From: Wuchereria bancrofti
Lineage: Eukaryota > Nematoda > Chromadorea > Rhabditida > Onchocercidae
Assembly (NCBI GenBank): GCA_005281725.1
Contig: SSBO01000012.1
Coordinates: forward strand, 9,275,099-9,339,098
Length of the DNA stretch: 64,000 bases
Reading direction: 5' to 3'
The notes under the pieces are model-generated. The model searched no databases. It was not told the DNA's origin and saw only the letters and a program-made list of their open reading frames with translations. Each line of letters starts with the position of its first letter. Positions within the stretch are counted from its first letter, which is position 1. Below, piece after piece: positions 26,401-38,414 of this stretch. The position numbers and the translations under genes are program-made.

Positions 26401-29149
26401 GTTTGGAATCATTTGGAGGAAAAAAAAATACCTCTGTAATTCTTGATTTTATGAAAGTTGATATCTTTAGGAAATTCTGTTGTCATTTCTTTAATCTTAT
26501 AGGATTCAAATTTCTCGCTAAAGTTATAAATGCCACATGTAAAAGCTACGCAGGACATATTTTCGCTACAAAAAAAAAGATCTCTTACAGATCAGAAAAT
26601 GATAGCGGTATTGATTCATTGCGACAGCATATTTCCCCATATAGTGCAAAGAATTGTTCAACTATCGATAGGACAAGCTGCATTGGAGCTATTGGATCGG
26701 GCCCATCACAAAGACGATTCAGACAGGTTAGATATGATGTTAGCTAAAAATTCTTTCAGAAAAAATGTATTTTTTTATTTCCAATTTCAAGTGCAATTCA
26801 GAACTTAACTTTTTTTTTCTAGATGAAGGAGAAGGAAAGGCGCAAATCTGTTGGTGTTATTGTCGATTTAACTTCCGAAAATCAATACTTTGGAAATTCA
26901 GATGAATTATGGTTACGCTCAAGTTCCAACAGTTCATCCAGTGGTTGTTCAGTTAATCGCTTATGGGATCGAACATTAGCTAACGGAATATCTCGTGAAT
27001 TACATCTCTGTCTTAGGCATCACTTAAAACGGTGCTTAAATACACTTACGGTTGGTTCATTTCTTATTGTTATTTATCAACAAAATTAATGACGATGATG
27101 AGTGGTAAAGTTCATGGTGCTAAGTATTATCTTGGCATTCGGTATCTTGCAATGAATATTCTAAGGTATTGGGACTATCGCAATTTCGATTCCATGAAAG
27201 TCAGCAAAGAAGTTATTGCTAAAAGTGGAACTATGAAACTTATTAAAATTAAGTTCATGATACGTTGGCTAAGATTTAATATTGAAATTTTTGAGCATCT
27301 AATTTCATGGAGGACAATAATTATAATATTAATTTTATTTTCAGACTTTATCAAGTATTTACGGTCCATTAGAGTATCTTGAGAATGAAATGTTGGGTAG
27401 ATTGGAAGAGGAGACATCTACGCTAAATGAATTGATCAAGTTGGCTTCAAAAAAGCATTTGTCGATAATTTGTAAAAATGGTAAATTAGTTTGTCGATTA
27501 ATTGTAACTTATCATCAGATTATTTGATTATTCAGTTTAGCTGATATTTCGATTTTGTATCCATGGTTTAATTACGTTTCCGGTATAATTTTCTGAAAAA
27601 AACTTCAATGCAACCGTAACATTTCTTCATTTCCTTCACTGATTAGGATAACAACAATGAAAAATGTATTGTATAAGCTTGAATTTTATCTATTTCAAAT
27701 TTATTTTATTCAGCTTTTACAGTGTTATGTGAGTTAACTAATGATTCGGAAGTGCAAGAAGTATGGCTTTCCGCAGTCTTCCAGTTGAATGCTACCTTAA
27801 TTGTACCGATGGAATCGTTGCGGCGACAAATTCGTAGTCATTTTGGATCGATGGTTGAAATTCGTTATCCAGATTTAGTCAATAACGGTATATCTTATTG
27901 TTTGATTCTTGAGAATTTTAGGATGACACTGACTTCAAGTTAGTAGTGCTTAGATTTTGAACCTTTCAATCTATTACACAAAACTATTATTGCAATGATT
28001 ATTTCAGTGATTGACACTGTTATGTCGCTATTAACGGATAAAAATACATGGGAACCAGAATACATTAGCATCTTTCAATTTGTTAATCTATTTCGTGGCA
28101 AACATGTCACTTCCTTCGTTGAAAATTTGGCACATGAAGGTATTGAATAATAATTTATAATATATTCTATGTTTTGAGTAGCTTTTTCTTACTACTTTTT
28201 GTATCCGAAATATTTCATTTTCATTATGTTGCTGTTTAATCATATCTGTTCATAATTTTGCAGCATTAATAATGTCACATCTAAGCTCACGCCAAATTAA
28301 TCTTGTCAAAGAAGTTATGAATCGATTATCACAAGTTCCAGTTGTTCCACCATTGGAAAGTTTACGATACATTTCGCTTGTGCTTGTTTGTCCGGATCGT
28401 AATTTGCAATCAATTATAGGTAAGTGTTAGTTGCAACAACTTTTTTTCCAATCATTTAATAAATCTTTTTTTTCAAATTCATTTTTCAAGTGAACTAATT
28501 ATAATTGAGAATAAAAATGTGCAAATCTCACCATATTGATCTCACTGAATTATAAATTTCCTTTCAGAAGCTTATCTTCTATCAGCAAGTGGACAGTTGC
28601 GTGATGACCTAATAACGTGTTACATTTGCCTTTTGGAGCATGAGAATGAGCAAAGTCGTAAAGGTGCTTGCCGCGCATTAGGCACACTTGGAGTATGTTT
28701 TATAAATATATATCATTTCCTTCTGAAATTGTTTTAGATCAAGTTCGCAAGTGGGAAGTAATCGAATTGATCTATGTAGATCTATGTCAGCATCATTTAA
28801 AAAATATTGATATGTTGAAGATATTATAGAAGAAAAATAATTTTAGTCTCCCAAAAAACTGAAATTACTCTAATTCGCAAATATAACACTCAGTTTATAA
28901 CGATGTCCCGTGTTTTTTTTTCTTTTTTATTTTGTTTTTAAGATATAATGTAGCTTTATTTTTATTTTTTTTCTACGACAACAAAAATAACATTAATGAT
29001 ACTTTCAGTCATCAAAAGGAGTATATCCTTTGACATTTTTATATGGTAATGATCCTGCGCAAACTGTACGAGAGGAAGCACATAGAGCATTAAGTAAAAT
29101 AACGCGTAATTTGGATGATTTGACAAATATCGAAACTACTAAAATTTAA
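20477..29149 (+). CDS. RIPOR/FAM65-like Rho-interacting polarity regulator (5' incomplete)
   Basis: Exons that join in phase: 20477-20610, 20843-20942, 21371-21482, 23960-24118, 24412-24581, 24741-24886, 25213-25315, 25493-25633, 25895-26176, 26287-26400, 26554 to about 26766, 26823-27050, 27345-27480, 27714-27887, 28008-28139, 28264-28419, 28568-28692, 29009-29149 (TAA). They give roughly 920 residues. An N-terminal helical, Glu/Leu-rich region leads into the family's conserved block ([18 protein letters not shown], then [17 protein letters not shown]). A low-complexity middle follows, then a C-terminal armadillo-like segment ([30 protein letters not shown]). In vertebrates these proteins bind active RhoA and control polarity and migration; a similar role here is inference. 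The true start is not identified, and the junction near 26766/26823 is uncertain because the obvious donor at 26726 gives a frame conflict. Confidence 0.85.
23530..23562. repeat. Short CT-rich tract in a RIPOR intron
   Basis: A CT dinucleotide tract inside the long intron between the exons at 21371-21482 and 23960-24118. That intron (about 2.5 kb) contains open stretches near 22535 and 22740, but the flanking exons join in phase without them. Confidence 0.6.
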
Positions 29150-31050
29150 AACTTTCACCTACTAAATCTGTTTGTTGCTTTTCCTTCTTGTGAATAATTG
29201 TTACAATATAAATTACTTTTTTGTTCCATTATGGCTATTCCTTCTAATGTTTTTTTTTCTTTTTTGTTAAATGAGCCATCGTTTTTTTTTAAATAATTGT
29301 GCACTTATTGTATTAGATTTTACTGTAATGGACGAAATGCTTTCATTATTTTATAATTATTAATTGATTGCGTATGAATGTTACATTGTAAATTCTACCT
29401 TTTCTTGTGCCTATCTTTTTTATCAGGTTATATTTTTATTTCTTCATATGACGTTTGTTTAAATAATTTAACAATTTCATTATCTATTCTTTTTTTTTCA
29501 GCGTTCTATTTATTAGTTATTAATTTGAAAGAAAAAGAAAATGTATATTTGCTTGTATTCTTTTTTTTTCTATTTCTCCTTTCTAATTTACATACTTTTC
29601 CCATTCTTTAATTTTTGCTCATTTCTATTATTTGCTCCATTTATATATGTTTTTTTTTTTTAAAAAGAAAAAAAAAACGAGTTTCAATTAATTAATTATT
29701 ACACTAATTGTTCTTTTTTTCGTATATTGATATTTTTTTCTGTATCGATTGGTGAAATTCAATATGAATTTTGATACTAATTGGTATTTATGTATTTATG
29801 ATCAATTCCGGTATATCAGTACTATTAATCTATCATTCTCAATCTTGTTTATTTGTTTATTTCATTAACAATTGCTATCAAATTCTCTGAACAGATTGAA
29901 TCTGTGCTATATTTTTGATAATTCATTGCACTTATTGAATATTATTCATTTACTAATTTCCTGTATATAAAAAGCATCGATTTTGTCTTTCTATAACATT
30001 TACTGTGTAAATCTAATCAATAACATTACCAACCTATCTTTCTCATTCTCAGGAACAAAAATTTGTAAACCATAAAGAGAAATCTCATTATTTTTAGGAT
30101 TTATGATGTAGCAGTTTTTTTTTCACGACCGGTTTCTTTTTTTGCAATACATGGCATCAAATACTAATTATATTACGAAATTTCGCATATTTCTACTGTA
30201 AGAATATTTTTAATTTGATACATCATCTATTTCATTTTAAAGAAATCCGAAAGACAGCATGAAAATTAATGTGAAATAAAAATAATGTGATCAGGATTTT
30301 GTAGCATACATTCATAGTATTTCACATTTTACATATGATTAGATTTCATTATCAGTAAAATAAGTTTTGTAAAATTCTTGAAGCTTGTTTCTTTTTTTTT
30401 CTAATCGAAAATCATTATTTACTTTGCTTATTTACTAATTATTCATTCTAATCAAACCAAATGATAAGAATGTTTACAAGTGATTCTAAAGTCTTATGAT
30501 ACTCGATGTTTTAACTGTACTGTAAATATGCTTCTAATTTACATTTCATTATATCTCCTTTATATATTTTGTTTTGTTCATAGGAATATTTGGATTACTT
30601 GTCAGAATTTTCGTTTTTTTTTTTTGAAGAAAATTAAAATTGAATAAATCGTTGTTCATGATGATAATGCTTTTGTCAATATAACGTTAACATTTTTCAA
30701 AATATTTTTGTTTTACAGCAGTTCCTCTCAAAATTATTAAGTACATAGTTTCATAACGGTTACGATATAGCTATTATAAATGAAGTTTAGTAAAAAGAAT
30801 TCTTTTTCGATTAATTTTGAAACAATGAAATGAAATTCCACGCAAACATTGCAATAATAGAGTGTAAATATTATTTATTATTATTGCAGCAAAATATGAA
30901 ATTTCAGAAATTATTTAAACATTGTGTTATTTTGTTGATTCATTAAGCATCATTGCAAAATGAAACTTTCTCCATTGAATCAATTATAGTTCATGTTAAC
31001 CTAACTATTCGTAAATTTAACATAACAATGATAATTTTAATTATATACTT
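29150..31050. other. Intergenic DNA between RIPOR-like and QNG1-like genes
   Basis: Very AT-rich, with repeated poly-T runs. The open frame at 29378-29611 is hydrophobic low-complexity translation of T-rich DNA and has no exon context. The 3' UTR of the upstream gene should lie at the start of this interval. I see nothing else. Confidence 0.6.
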
Positions 31051-31064
31051 GCAGATAGATAAAT
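31045..31064 (+). promoter_or_regulatory. Probable trans-splice (or 5' UTR) acceptor of the QNG1-like gene
   Basis: The string atacttgcag ends at 31054, ten bases before the ATG at 31065. A 3' splice acceptor this close to a start codon with no upstream coding exon is the usual sign of spliced-leader addition in nematodes. An ordinary 5' UTR intron is the alternative. Confidence 0.5.
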
Positions 31065-33529
31065 ATGTCTTTTCTTACTGATCGATTATATCCACGTGAA
31101 AGTGCTGAATTTATTGTTGCAAATGATACCGCTAACATAAAATTATGTCAAGATGGAATATTAAAAGTAGCTGAACTTGTATGTTTCTATAATTTTAAAT
31201 TCTTTTTGTTTTCATTCAAATGAATATATTTTAAAAATGACTATATTAAGTGTAACAATTATTAATTGCATAGTTTCATAATGATATAGCTATTACGAAT
31301 GAAGTTTAGTGAAAAAAAATACAAAGAATTTTATTTCCATATAAATCACCTTCAAAATTTTTTGAAATTGTTCACCTAATTGAATTATTCATAATTTTAA
31401 CATTTGAAATACAATAATTTTTTTTTTTTTTGAAATACAGATCATGAAGAGCAATAATTTTACGGAAGATACATTTTTCTCACTTGATGTTCATCCACAA
31501 GTGGCCAATCGTAAAGCTATTGATTGGTAAAATTTACATCTTACAACTTATTTAGTATAAAAAAACTTATAGCTTAATGAATATAAAAGAATGATGAATA
31601 GATGAAATTTTTTCAAATTGAAGAGTGAAATAATATGGATTATTTCTGATTACATTTTATGAAGTGATAAAATTGCCAAGATTTTTCAAAAATTTCCAGA
31701 TTTTACATCCTTTTTTGCTACACTTTTTTTTCCTTATAGTTTATTAATATATATAATTCATTGTTAACTTATCATTTCTTGCAGGATTTTTCTTGTTGAT
31801 ACAATCAATTTCTCATTTTGGTCTGATGATGATGTGAATTTTAAAGTAACATTTCACGACAAACAATATACAGGCTATTTCGCTGCATGTGCATGCATTA
31901 ATGGAGCCTTAGAAGGAAACATACCAATTACGAATTCTGATTATATGGAAAACATAACTGAGGACGATGTTAGGAGAATCTTCAAAACTGACGATGGTTG
32001 GTTTTTCATACTTTAATCATTCAAACAGCCGAAGTTGACACTTTGGTATAAAATTACTACCATTCATATTTTGTCCAGAATCACCAGAAGTGTAGAGCCC
32101 TTTTGTGCAATAACTGCATTGGTAAAACTGTATGTTGAATACAAGTAATCTCTGCTAAAATGTTCAAAATGTGAGCCATCAAATTTTATACTTACGCAGT
32201 CTAGCGGTTTGTTATATTAAAGATTTGGTAATTTTTTTTTGCTACAGTAGAGCATCAGTGAGCTTATTGTAAATAAAATTAAGACTTGATCAAATAACAG
32301 TTCAATAGGAAAAAAAAAAATTTATTTTTAGGAAGCGAAATCCCTTTATTAAAAGAACGAGTGGAAGTGATAAATGAAGCCGGCAGAATACTTAATCAGG
32401 TATAAAAGTTTAGTGAATTTAAATTTAATTGCGCAAATTCTTACTTCTTACACTTATTTCTTTGTTTTAATTGGAATAAATTTGATAGGAATTTGACGGA
32501 ACATTTTACAATTGCATTTTGAAATGTAATAAGAGTGCCATTAAACTGATGGAGTATGTTGTTGAATATTTTGGAAGTTATCGTGATTTTGCTACCTACA
32601 AGGGACAAAAAAGTATGACTCTCCCTTTTCTCATGTCAGTTAACTGTTTTTTTTTTCCGAAATTCTTATGTTATCAAATATTTTTGATGTAGTATGACAG
32701 GAATTTTGGGTATACGTGTGAACCGAAATAAATGTATTCACAACCAACATAACAAATATCTCAAAGGACGTGCCTATTAATTTGCATAAATTTGAAATAA
32801 ACCAATAAATTGACCAATACTGCTACACTTCCTACTTTTTGCTTCAATATATTTTCTTTAGTTTCCTTTCTCAAGCGAGCACAAATTCTTGTGAGTGATA
32901 TATACTCATGTATGCGAAAAATTGACGATGCATGCTACTTTCATGACATTAAGTAAGAATTTTTATTTTATATTCGAAGAAATAGTCATTACATAAATTC
33001 AAATGTTATGCACAACCATTTACATATTACAGCGAACTTACAATGTTTGCCGATTATCGTGTACCACAAGCACTTCACTTCCTGGGTGTACTGAAATACT
33101 CGTCAATACTGATGAAACAACTGAATGAAAAAGAATTACTACAAAATGGTTCAGAATATGAAGTGGAACTTCGGGGATTCTCAATTAAAGCTTGTGATGT
33201 ATGTTTTCGTTTTTCGCCTGTAGTTAAGCAAAACAGATATGTAAAATCTTCCTTTCAAAGAAAAAAAAAAACCATGCGATGAACCATCTTTGATTTTAAC
33301 AAAAAAGAATCACACATTTTCTGATGGATTTGAAAAAGTTTTTAATTCCTCGCTGTCAAAGAATCTTCAGGACATTGTGAAAGCAATACAGCAGAAAGCA
33401 ACGGACGGCAGTTACACTATGTACAATGCAGCTTATGTAGACAATTTTTTGTGGTTATATCGACGAAAAAATGCTAAAGAAATTGAAGAAATGGTTACAT
33501 TTCACCGAACACGTTGTATATACTATTAG
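31065..33529 (+). CDS. QNG1: Queuosine 5'-phosphate hydrolase / queuosine salvage protein
   Basis: Eight exons join in phase: 31065-31178, 31441-31526, 31785-31996, 32332-32399, 32489-32612, 32862-32952, 33033-33198, 33371-33529 (TAG). The product is about 339 residues, matching human QNG1 (C9orf64, former DUF2419). Family landmarks are in order: FLTDRLYPRESAEF near the N-terminus, IFLVDTINFSFW, GNIPITNSDY, the kinase-unrelated helix block ISFLKRAQILVSD, NELTMFADYRVPQALHFLG, and the terminal FHRTRCIYY. Known family role: release of queuine base from queuosine 5'-monophosphate so it can be reused in tRNA wobble position 34. Animals cannot make queuine, so salvage matters for a parasite dependent on host or microbial supply; that last point is inference. 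The start is the first ATG after an acceptor at 31054. All exons are intact. Confidence 0.93.
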
Positions 33530-33847
33530 ATTTCCGAGTTTAAGTCTATGAGTAGTTGTTATGTTCTTTTTTCTCACTTTTGATATATGGATGAAAATTA
33601 GAACAGGTTCCATCAATTTTCCACTCTCATTCACATCTCAGTAAATCTTGTCATTATCCTATAGCCTTTGGCAAGCTAAAATGTTCATTAAATTTAATAC
33701 TAGATTCTAGATTACAAATCTGTTGGTTTTGAAACTGTGTATTATTAAACAACAGGTGAGATACGAAATAAGGCACATTGAACCTGCTTAGTTAAAATAA
33801 GTGAAGAATACTGTAGTTTACACAAAAATATATTATCAGATAATTAA
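33530..33847. other. Convergent 3' interval between QNG1-like and ILVBL-like genes
   Basis: About 318 bp separates the two stop codons, which face each other. Both 3' UTRs must end here or overlap. I see no other feature. Confidence 0.7.
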
Positions 33848-36800
33848 TCAGACGCATATGCTACCATCTCTAAAATCCGACTTGCCGATAATGATGTTTG
33901 CAACCACCGAAATACCATTCGTTGCAGCTGCGAAGATTTTTTCAAAACGTTCCACTGTCAGATCTTGTTTATTGGCAATCAATGCACCACGTGCACCCAA
34001 TGCAGCCCCTACATTGTCATACCTTCTGTACTGAAAAAAGTCTCATTTTAATAAAGTGAAACAATATATCTTTATTATGTTAAAACAAACAACTCATCAC
34101 CAAGAAAAACCTAGAAAGGACCCTAATACATCCTAAATATCTTGAGTAAAATTTTCGGAATTTAGCGTTACATACTTCATCATCACTGGTCATAAAGAAT
34201 TTTCAACAACAAAACATACAAAAGGAAATCTTAACTGACAACCTCATTTGCTGTGAGGCAAAATTGTTTAGTAAGATGTGTGAAGTAATGAAATAACATA
34301 CCTCAAGATCCACCGCAACTGAACTATGGAATGTAACAACTTGCTCACGCGCGATCTGTGACCAGCAAGCATCATTACCAATTAACGCTACAACAGAAAG
34401 ACCATGACGCGAAAAAGTATCAAATTCCATCAACGAAAATCCACAGGATCCATCACCGTATAAAATTACAACTGGACGATTTGGGTAAACCTATAAAAAA
34501 CTAAGTGACAAAGCATAAATTTGCATTAGAAGAGACAAAACAGTAGCCATAATTACTCCACAAAAAATTTGACATGATTTATAATCTAAAGAAAGCCACA
34601 CTTATTGCCTTATAACCGGATCTTCTTTTATATTCATGTGCCGACCGATTCAATCATAAAGAAAAATATTCCAAATCACTAAGATGTAGATATCGCATGA
34701 TCTAAAATGTGAGATACTACCAAAGAAAATACACATTAGTATGCGTAATGTCGGGATTCAGAGCCAAAGTAGATACTATGGAAATTTTTTGCGGCTATTA
34801 ATATTTGAACCAACAGAGAAGTGGTAAACTTTTTTTTAAACTAGATTTCCTCCAAAACAAATTCTCATATTTTTATGAAGTATAGGGTAACCCACGGCTT
34901 TTGCTCCAAGTGCAAAACCGGCTCCAACACCCAAAGTACCGAAAACTCCAGGATCAAGCCACTGTAGCGGACCTCTCGGATGCACAATATAAGAAGCGCT
35001 TCCAATAAAATCTCCACCATCAGCTATCAAAATTGCATTTTCTGGTAAAACCTGTAAAATACAAATCAACAATATAAAAATTAAAGAACTATAACATCCC
35101 ACAGAGAACAAAATTGAATAAAACAACGGTACATAACTAAAAATGACTAACTTTATTGATTAACGATAGAGCAAAAAGAGGGTTAATTCCATCTTTTACA
35201 AATGCCTCTTTCATTTTTAACAAATTTTCTGTATTTTTTTCTTTTTCTTTCTTCATCAGATATAATACCCATTCTTGTATCAACAAACCATGCTGAAAAG
35301 ATTTATTTTTTCATTATATACTGCTAACGAATCATGAAGTAGCAATTTTGAACAAAAAATGTTGCAGTAAAATTTTACTAATCTGCTATTTCTGACCTTA
35401 ACGAGACAAAGATAACATATTTCAAAAATGATAATTTAGTTATGATTAAAACATGCTGTTAGTTGAAGTTGTGTACAGAAATAAACCAGAAAAATGGTTT
35501 GAAATCATTACTAACTTTTAAAAAAGCTGAAATTAAAGTCATGATTGTGTGAGGCATTAAAACTTACAGTTAAGCAAGTCAATATTCAGATAAAATGTAA
35601 AAAAGAAAAGAAGTTGTACTTCATGATTAGTTGAATTCAAATAATCTGCAAGGTTGACTAAGGTTGTTGCAACATCTGCCTGGACTGCTAAATTAACTCG
35701 CCAGAATATGCCTTCATTTTTTAACATCTGAGTTCGATCACGATTTATTGAAACGACATTAGCGTTTGGTGAAAGAACACGTCCGTATGAAAGACGAAAA
35801 TCGCATACTGCACCTGAAATAATCTAGTGTTATGCAACTATAGGATACTTTTAGAAGTTAATTATGCAAATTAATTCAGTTCAAAAAATAAGAATGAAGC
35901 ACCCGCAAGAATAATTAAGTCGGCTTCTTTGAGGGTATCCTTTCTGTTGTAGCGCATATGAATAGGACTTCGCTGCCCTAGCAATCCACGAGACATGCCA
36001 GTTAAGAATGTCGGGATACCGATAGTCTGCAATATTGACTACAGACTGGCATATATATTTCAAACAAAATGTGCATTGATTACCTTCCGGCAACTGATTG
36101 CTCTATAAATAAGAATTAATGACATCCCATTAGCCTTAAATGGATTGAGTGAATAAGTCGAATATACCTTTACTGCTTTCTTTAATTCATACACACTAAC
36201 GGGAGCCAAAACAGCTTGACTACCAATAATCAGTACTGGCTTCTTCGATTTCAGCACCATATGCATCAGCTTTATAATATCATTATCCTTTGGGAATGTT
36301 GTTCTGACCGGTATTGGTAGCATACTTTCTCTTATAACCCAGCCGCCGCTGAACTGTCGAGAAATGTATGCTAAGAGGTATGAGTTGATGACTGTCTAGA
36401 ATGAATTTGAATTTAATCGAAGAAATAAGATAAAACTTCACAAAGTATGACAAGGAATCGATCTCCTAAACAAAAATCTACCGAGACATTCTAGAACAAA
36501 TAATTACTAGTACTTTTTTTTCGCATTATCATTATTTCGCTAGCAAAAATCATACATAAATCATATGATAAGTTTTAACGCTAAAACTAGATAAAAACTT
36601 CAACTTTTCCCAAATTTTGTGCATTCGAGTGTTACAAAAAACAGTGTATAATAAACAGCTTTTTGACTAATTTTTTGCAGAAATAATTTCAAAAAATACA
36701 TCAACAGATAAATTTTTACTTGTTTGAAATTTCTGGCCTCAGCAATATTCATTTCCTTCAGTACCATCTTATACGAATATAATACATCAATGGGTATCTC

Positions 36801-38378
36801 CACAAAAACCGGACCAGGTGTATCACTTTGTGCGATATGCATGGCTTTTTTGAGGACTGTTATAATATTCCTTATACATGTTATTCGAGCAACATATTTA
36901 CATAATGGTCGCATTAACGAAATTTGATCAATATCCTTAAAAATAAACAAGCATTTTTGGAATTTCGTTATTGATAATGTGAAGTCACCGAAAAAAGATG
37001 CGATTTGTTTGTTGACATCATAAGCCTATTTTAGGATGTCTATGTACAACCGGTCCTAATTAGGCGCCCAAATTCATTTGAAGACTTTTTCTACATAAAC
37101 GGGTTATGCAGTTTTAAGTGAATTAGTTATAACCTGTAGAGCGCCACGGTTTTTCGATAAAATTGGTGCTGCACCGGCGATAATAACAACAGCTGTTTCC
37201 GCCAACTGTGCATTTTTCACAGCAGTAATCGTGTTTGTTAAACCTGAATTTTGAGCAATTTGAGTAAAAGAGTACGAAAAGCAGTTAGACAACGAATTTA
37301 TACCATTAGACTTTTCCGCCATTAAATGTATTAACGTCAATAAACCACTCATTTTAATTCAATCGACCTCCATTATCACGTTTCACTTAGATGAACAATT
37401 CAACCCCATTACACAGTTCATTCAAGTAGGACTAATACATGTAAATTGGTATATGATATTCCTTATTTACAAAAAGTGCCATCGGGTCGTATAGCTATTT
37501 CAAACTACAGGTTAGAAAATTCTTGGGACACCTTTCTTACCTGGTCCTGCAGTAACAACCGCCACACCAACACTCTGACGTAAACGAGCAACAGCGTCTG
37601 CTGCAAACACGGCGTTAACTTCATGACGTGTATCGTACACCCGAATGCCAATATTTTTCGCAGCAACTAAGATCGGTGATATATGTCCGCCACATAATGT
37701 AAATATTTCGTTTATATTATGTGCCTAGAAGAATATGTAATATGCTAATTTTTGGAAATCAATTTGCCAGTGATTAAAAGATATGATTTCGGATTATATG
37801 CTAATACATCTAATCTTTTAATACACTATATTTCGAAAATTTCGACATTAGAAATAATAAAATCACTAGAAGTGAATGCAAAAACAGACAATACTATGGC
37901 AGCACAATAAGACAAACTGCTTATCCCAAATAAATTATATCACAACGAAAATTAATCTTACCTTCAATACTGCAGCAACTAATTCGCCACCATGATGATC
38001 CGATTCCTCATCAACCTGAGTAAGCAAGTACTATATATGCTATTGTGCATACAGTTAAAAATCTTTTACTCAGCTTTTATGGTTATGACTGGGTAAATAA
38101 TCATGCGGAATTTGTCATCCAACATATCCCCTGATTGAGGAACAAATTAAACAATTTCATCTCTTTTTATCCGTTCCCTTCATTTCCTTTTACCACAATT
38201 ATTAATTTCCAGGTAAATTTGTAACCTGGAAAAGTTCCAATATCCAATGTGATCGCTTGCGTGTGTACAAATCCAATAAAATTTGATGGAAAGTTTGGAT
38301 GCTATCGATACCAAAGATTTTCGTCAGCCATAAAAGGAAACCAATGAGAACAAACAAAATTCCCGATAATAAACACAT
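33848..38378 (-). CDS. ILVBL: ILVBL/HACL2-type thiamine-diphosphate lyase
   Basis: Twelve exons on the minus strand join in phase: 38378-38226, 38015-37962, 37724-37541, 37243-37134, 36935-36720, 36395-36168, 36026-35903, 35813-35620, 35292-35152, 35051-34896, 34490-34302, 34030-33848 (TGA). The product is about 643 residues, close to human ILVBL (632). Order: an N-terminal hydrophobic anchor (residues about 3-20, [12 protein letters not shown]); the pyrimidine-binding domain with [15 protein letters not shown] and the catalytic-type glutamate in DTRHEV; the central domain ([28 protein letters not shown]); and the diphosphate-binding domain ([16 protein letters not shown], then GDG at [12 protein letters not shown] and downstream LIGND, the GDG...N cofactor motif). 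Vertebrate ILVBL/HACL2 is an ER-membrane enzyme that cleaves 2-hydroxyacyl-CoA during fatty-acid alpha-oxidation. The resemblance to acetolactate synthase is ancestral and should not be read as valine/isoleucine synthesis. Every exon is intact. Confidence 0.95.
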
Positions 38379-38414
38379 CAGTTATCTCCTAACCTACTTC
38401 TCGATTCTGAAAAT
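38379..38414 (-). promoter_or_regulatory. Probable trans-splice acceptor of the ILVBL-like gene
   Basis: On the minus strand a strong TTTTCAG ends at 38407, 28 bases upstream of the ATG at 38378. It matches the nematode 3' splice consensus and has no coding exon before it, so spliced-leader addition is likely. An intron in the 5' UTR cannot be excluded. Confidence 0.55.

Noticed and set aside
33848..38378. Acetolactate synthase acquired from bacteria
   Set aside because: Eleven introns, an N-terminal membrane anchor and close resemblance to animal ILVBL throughout argue for an ordinary animal gene.
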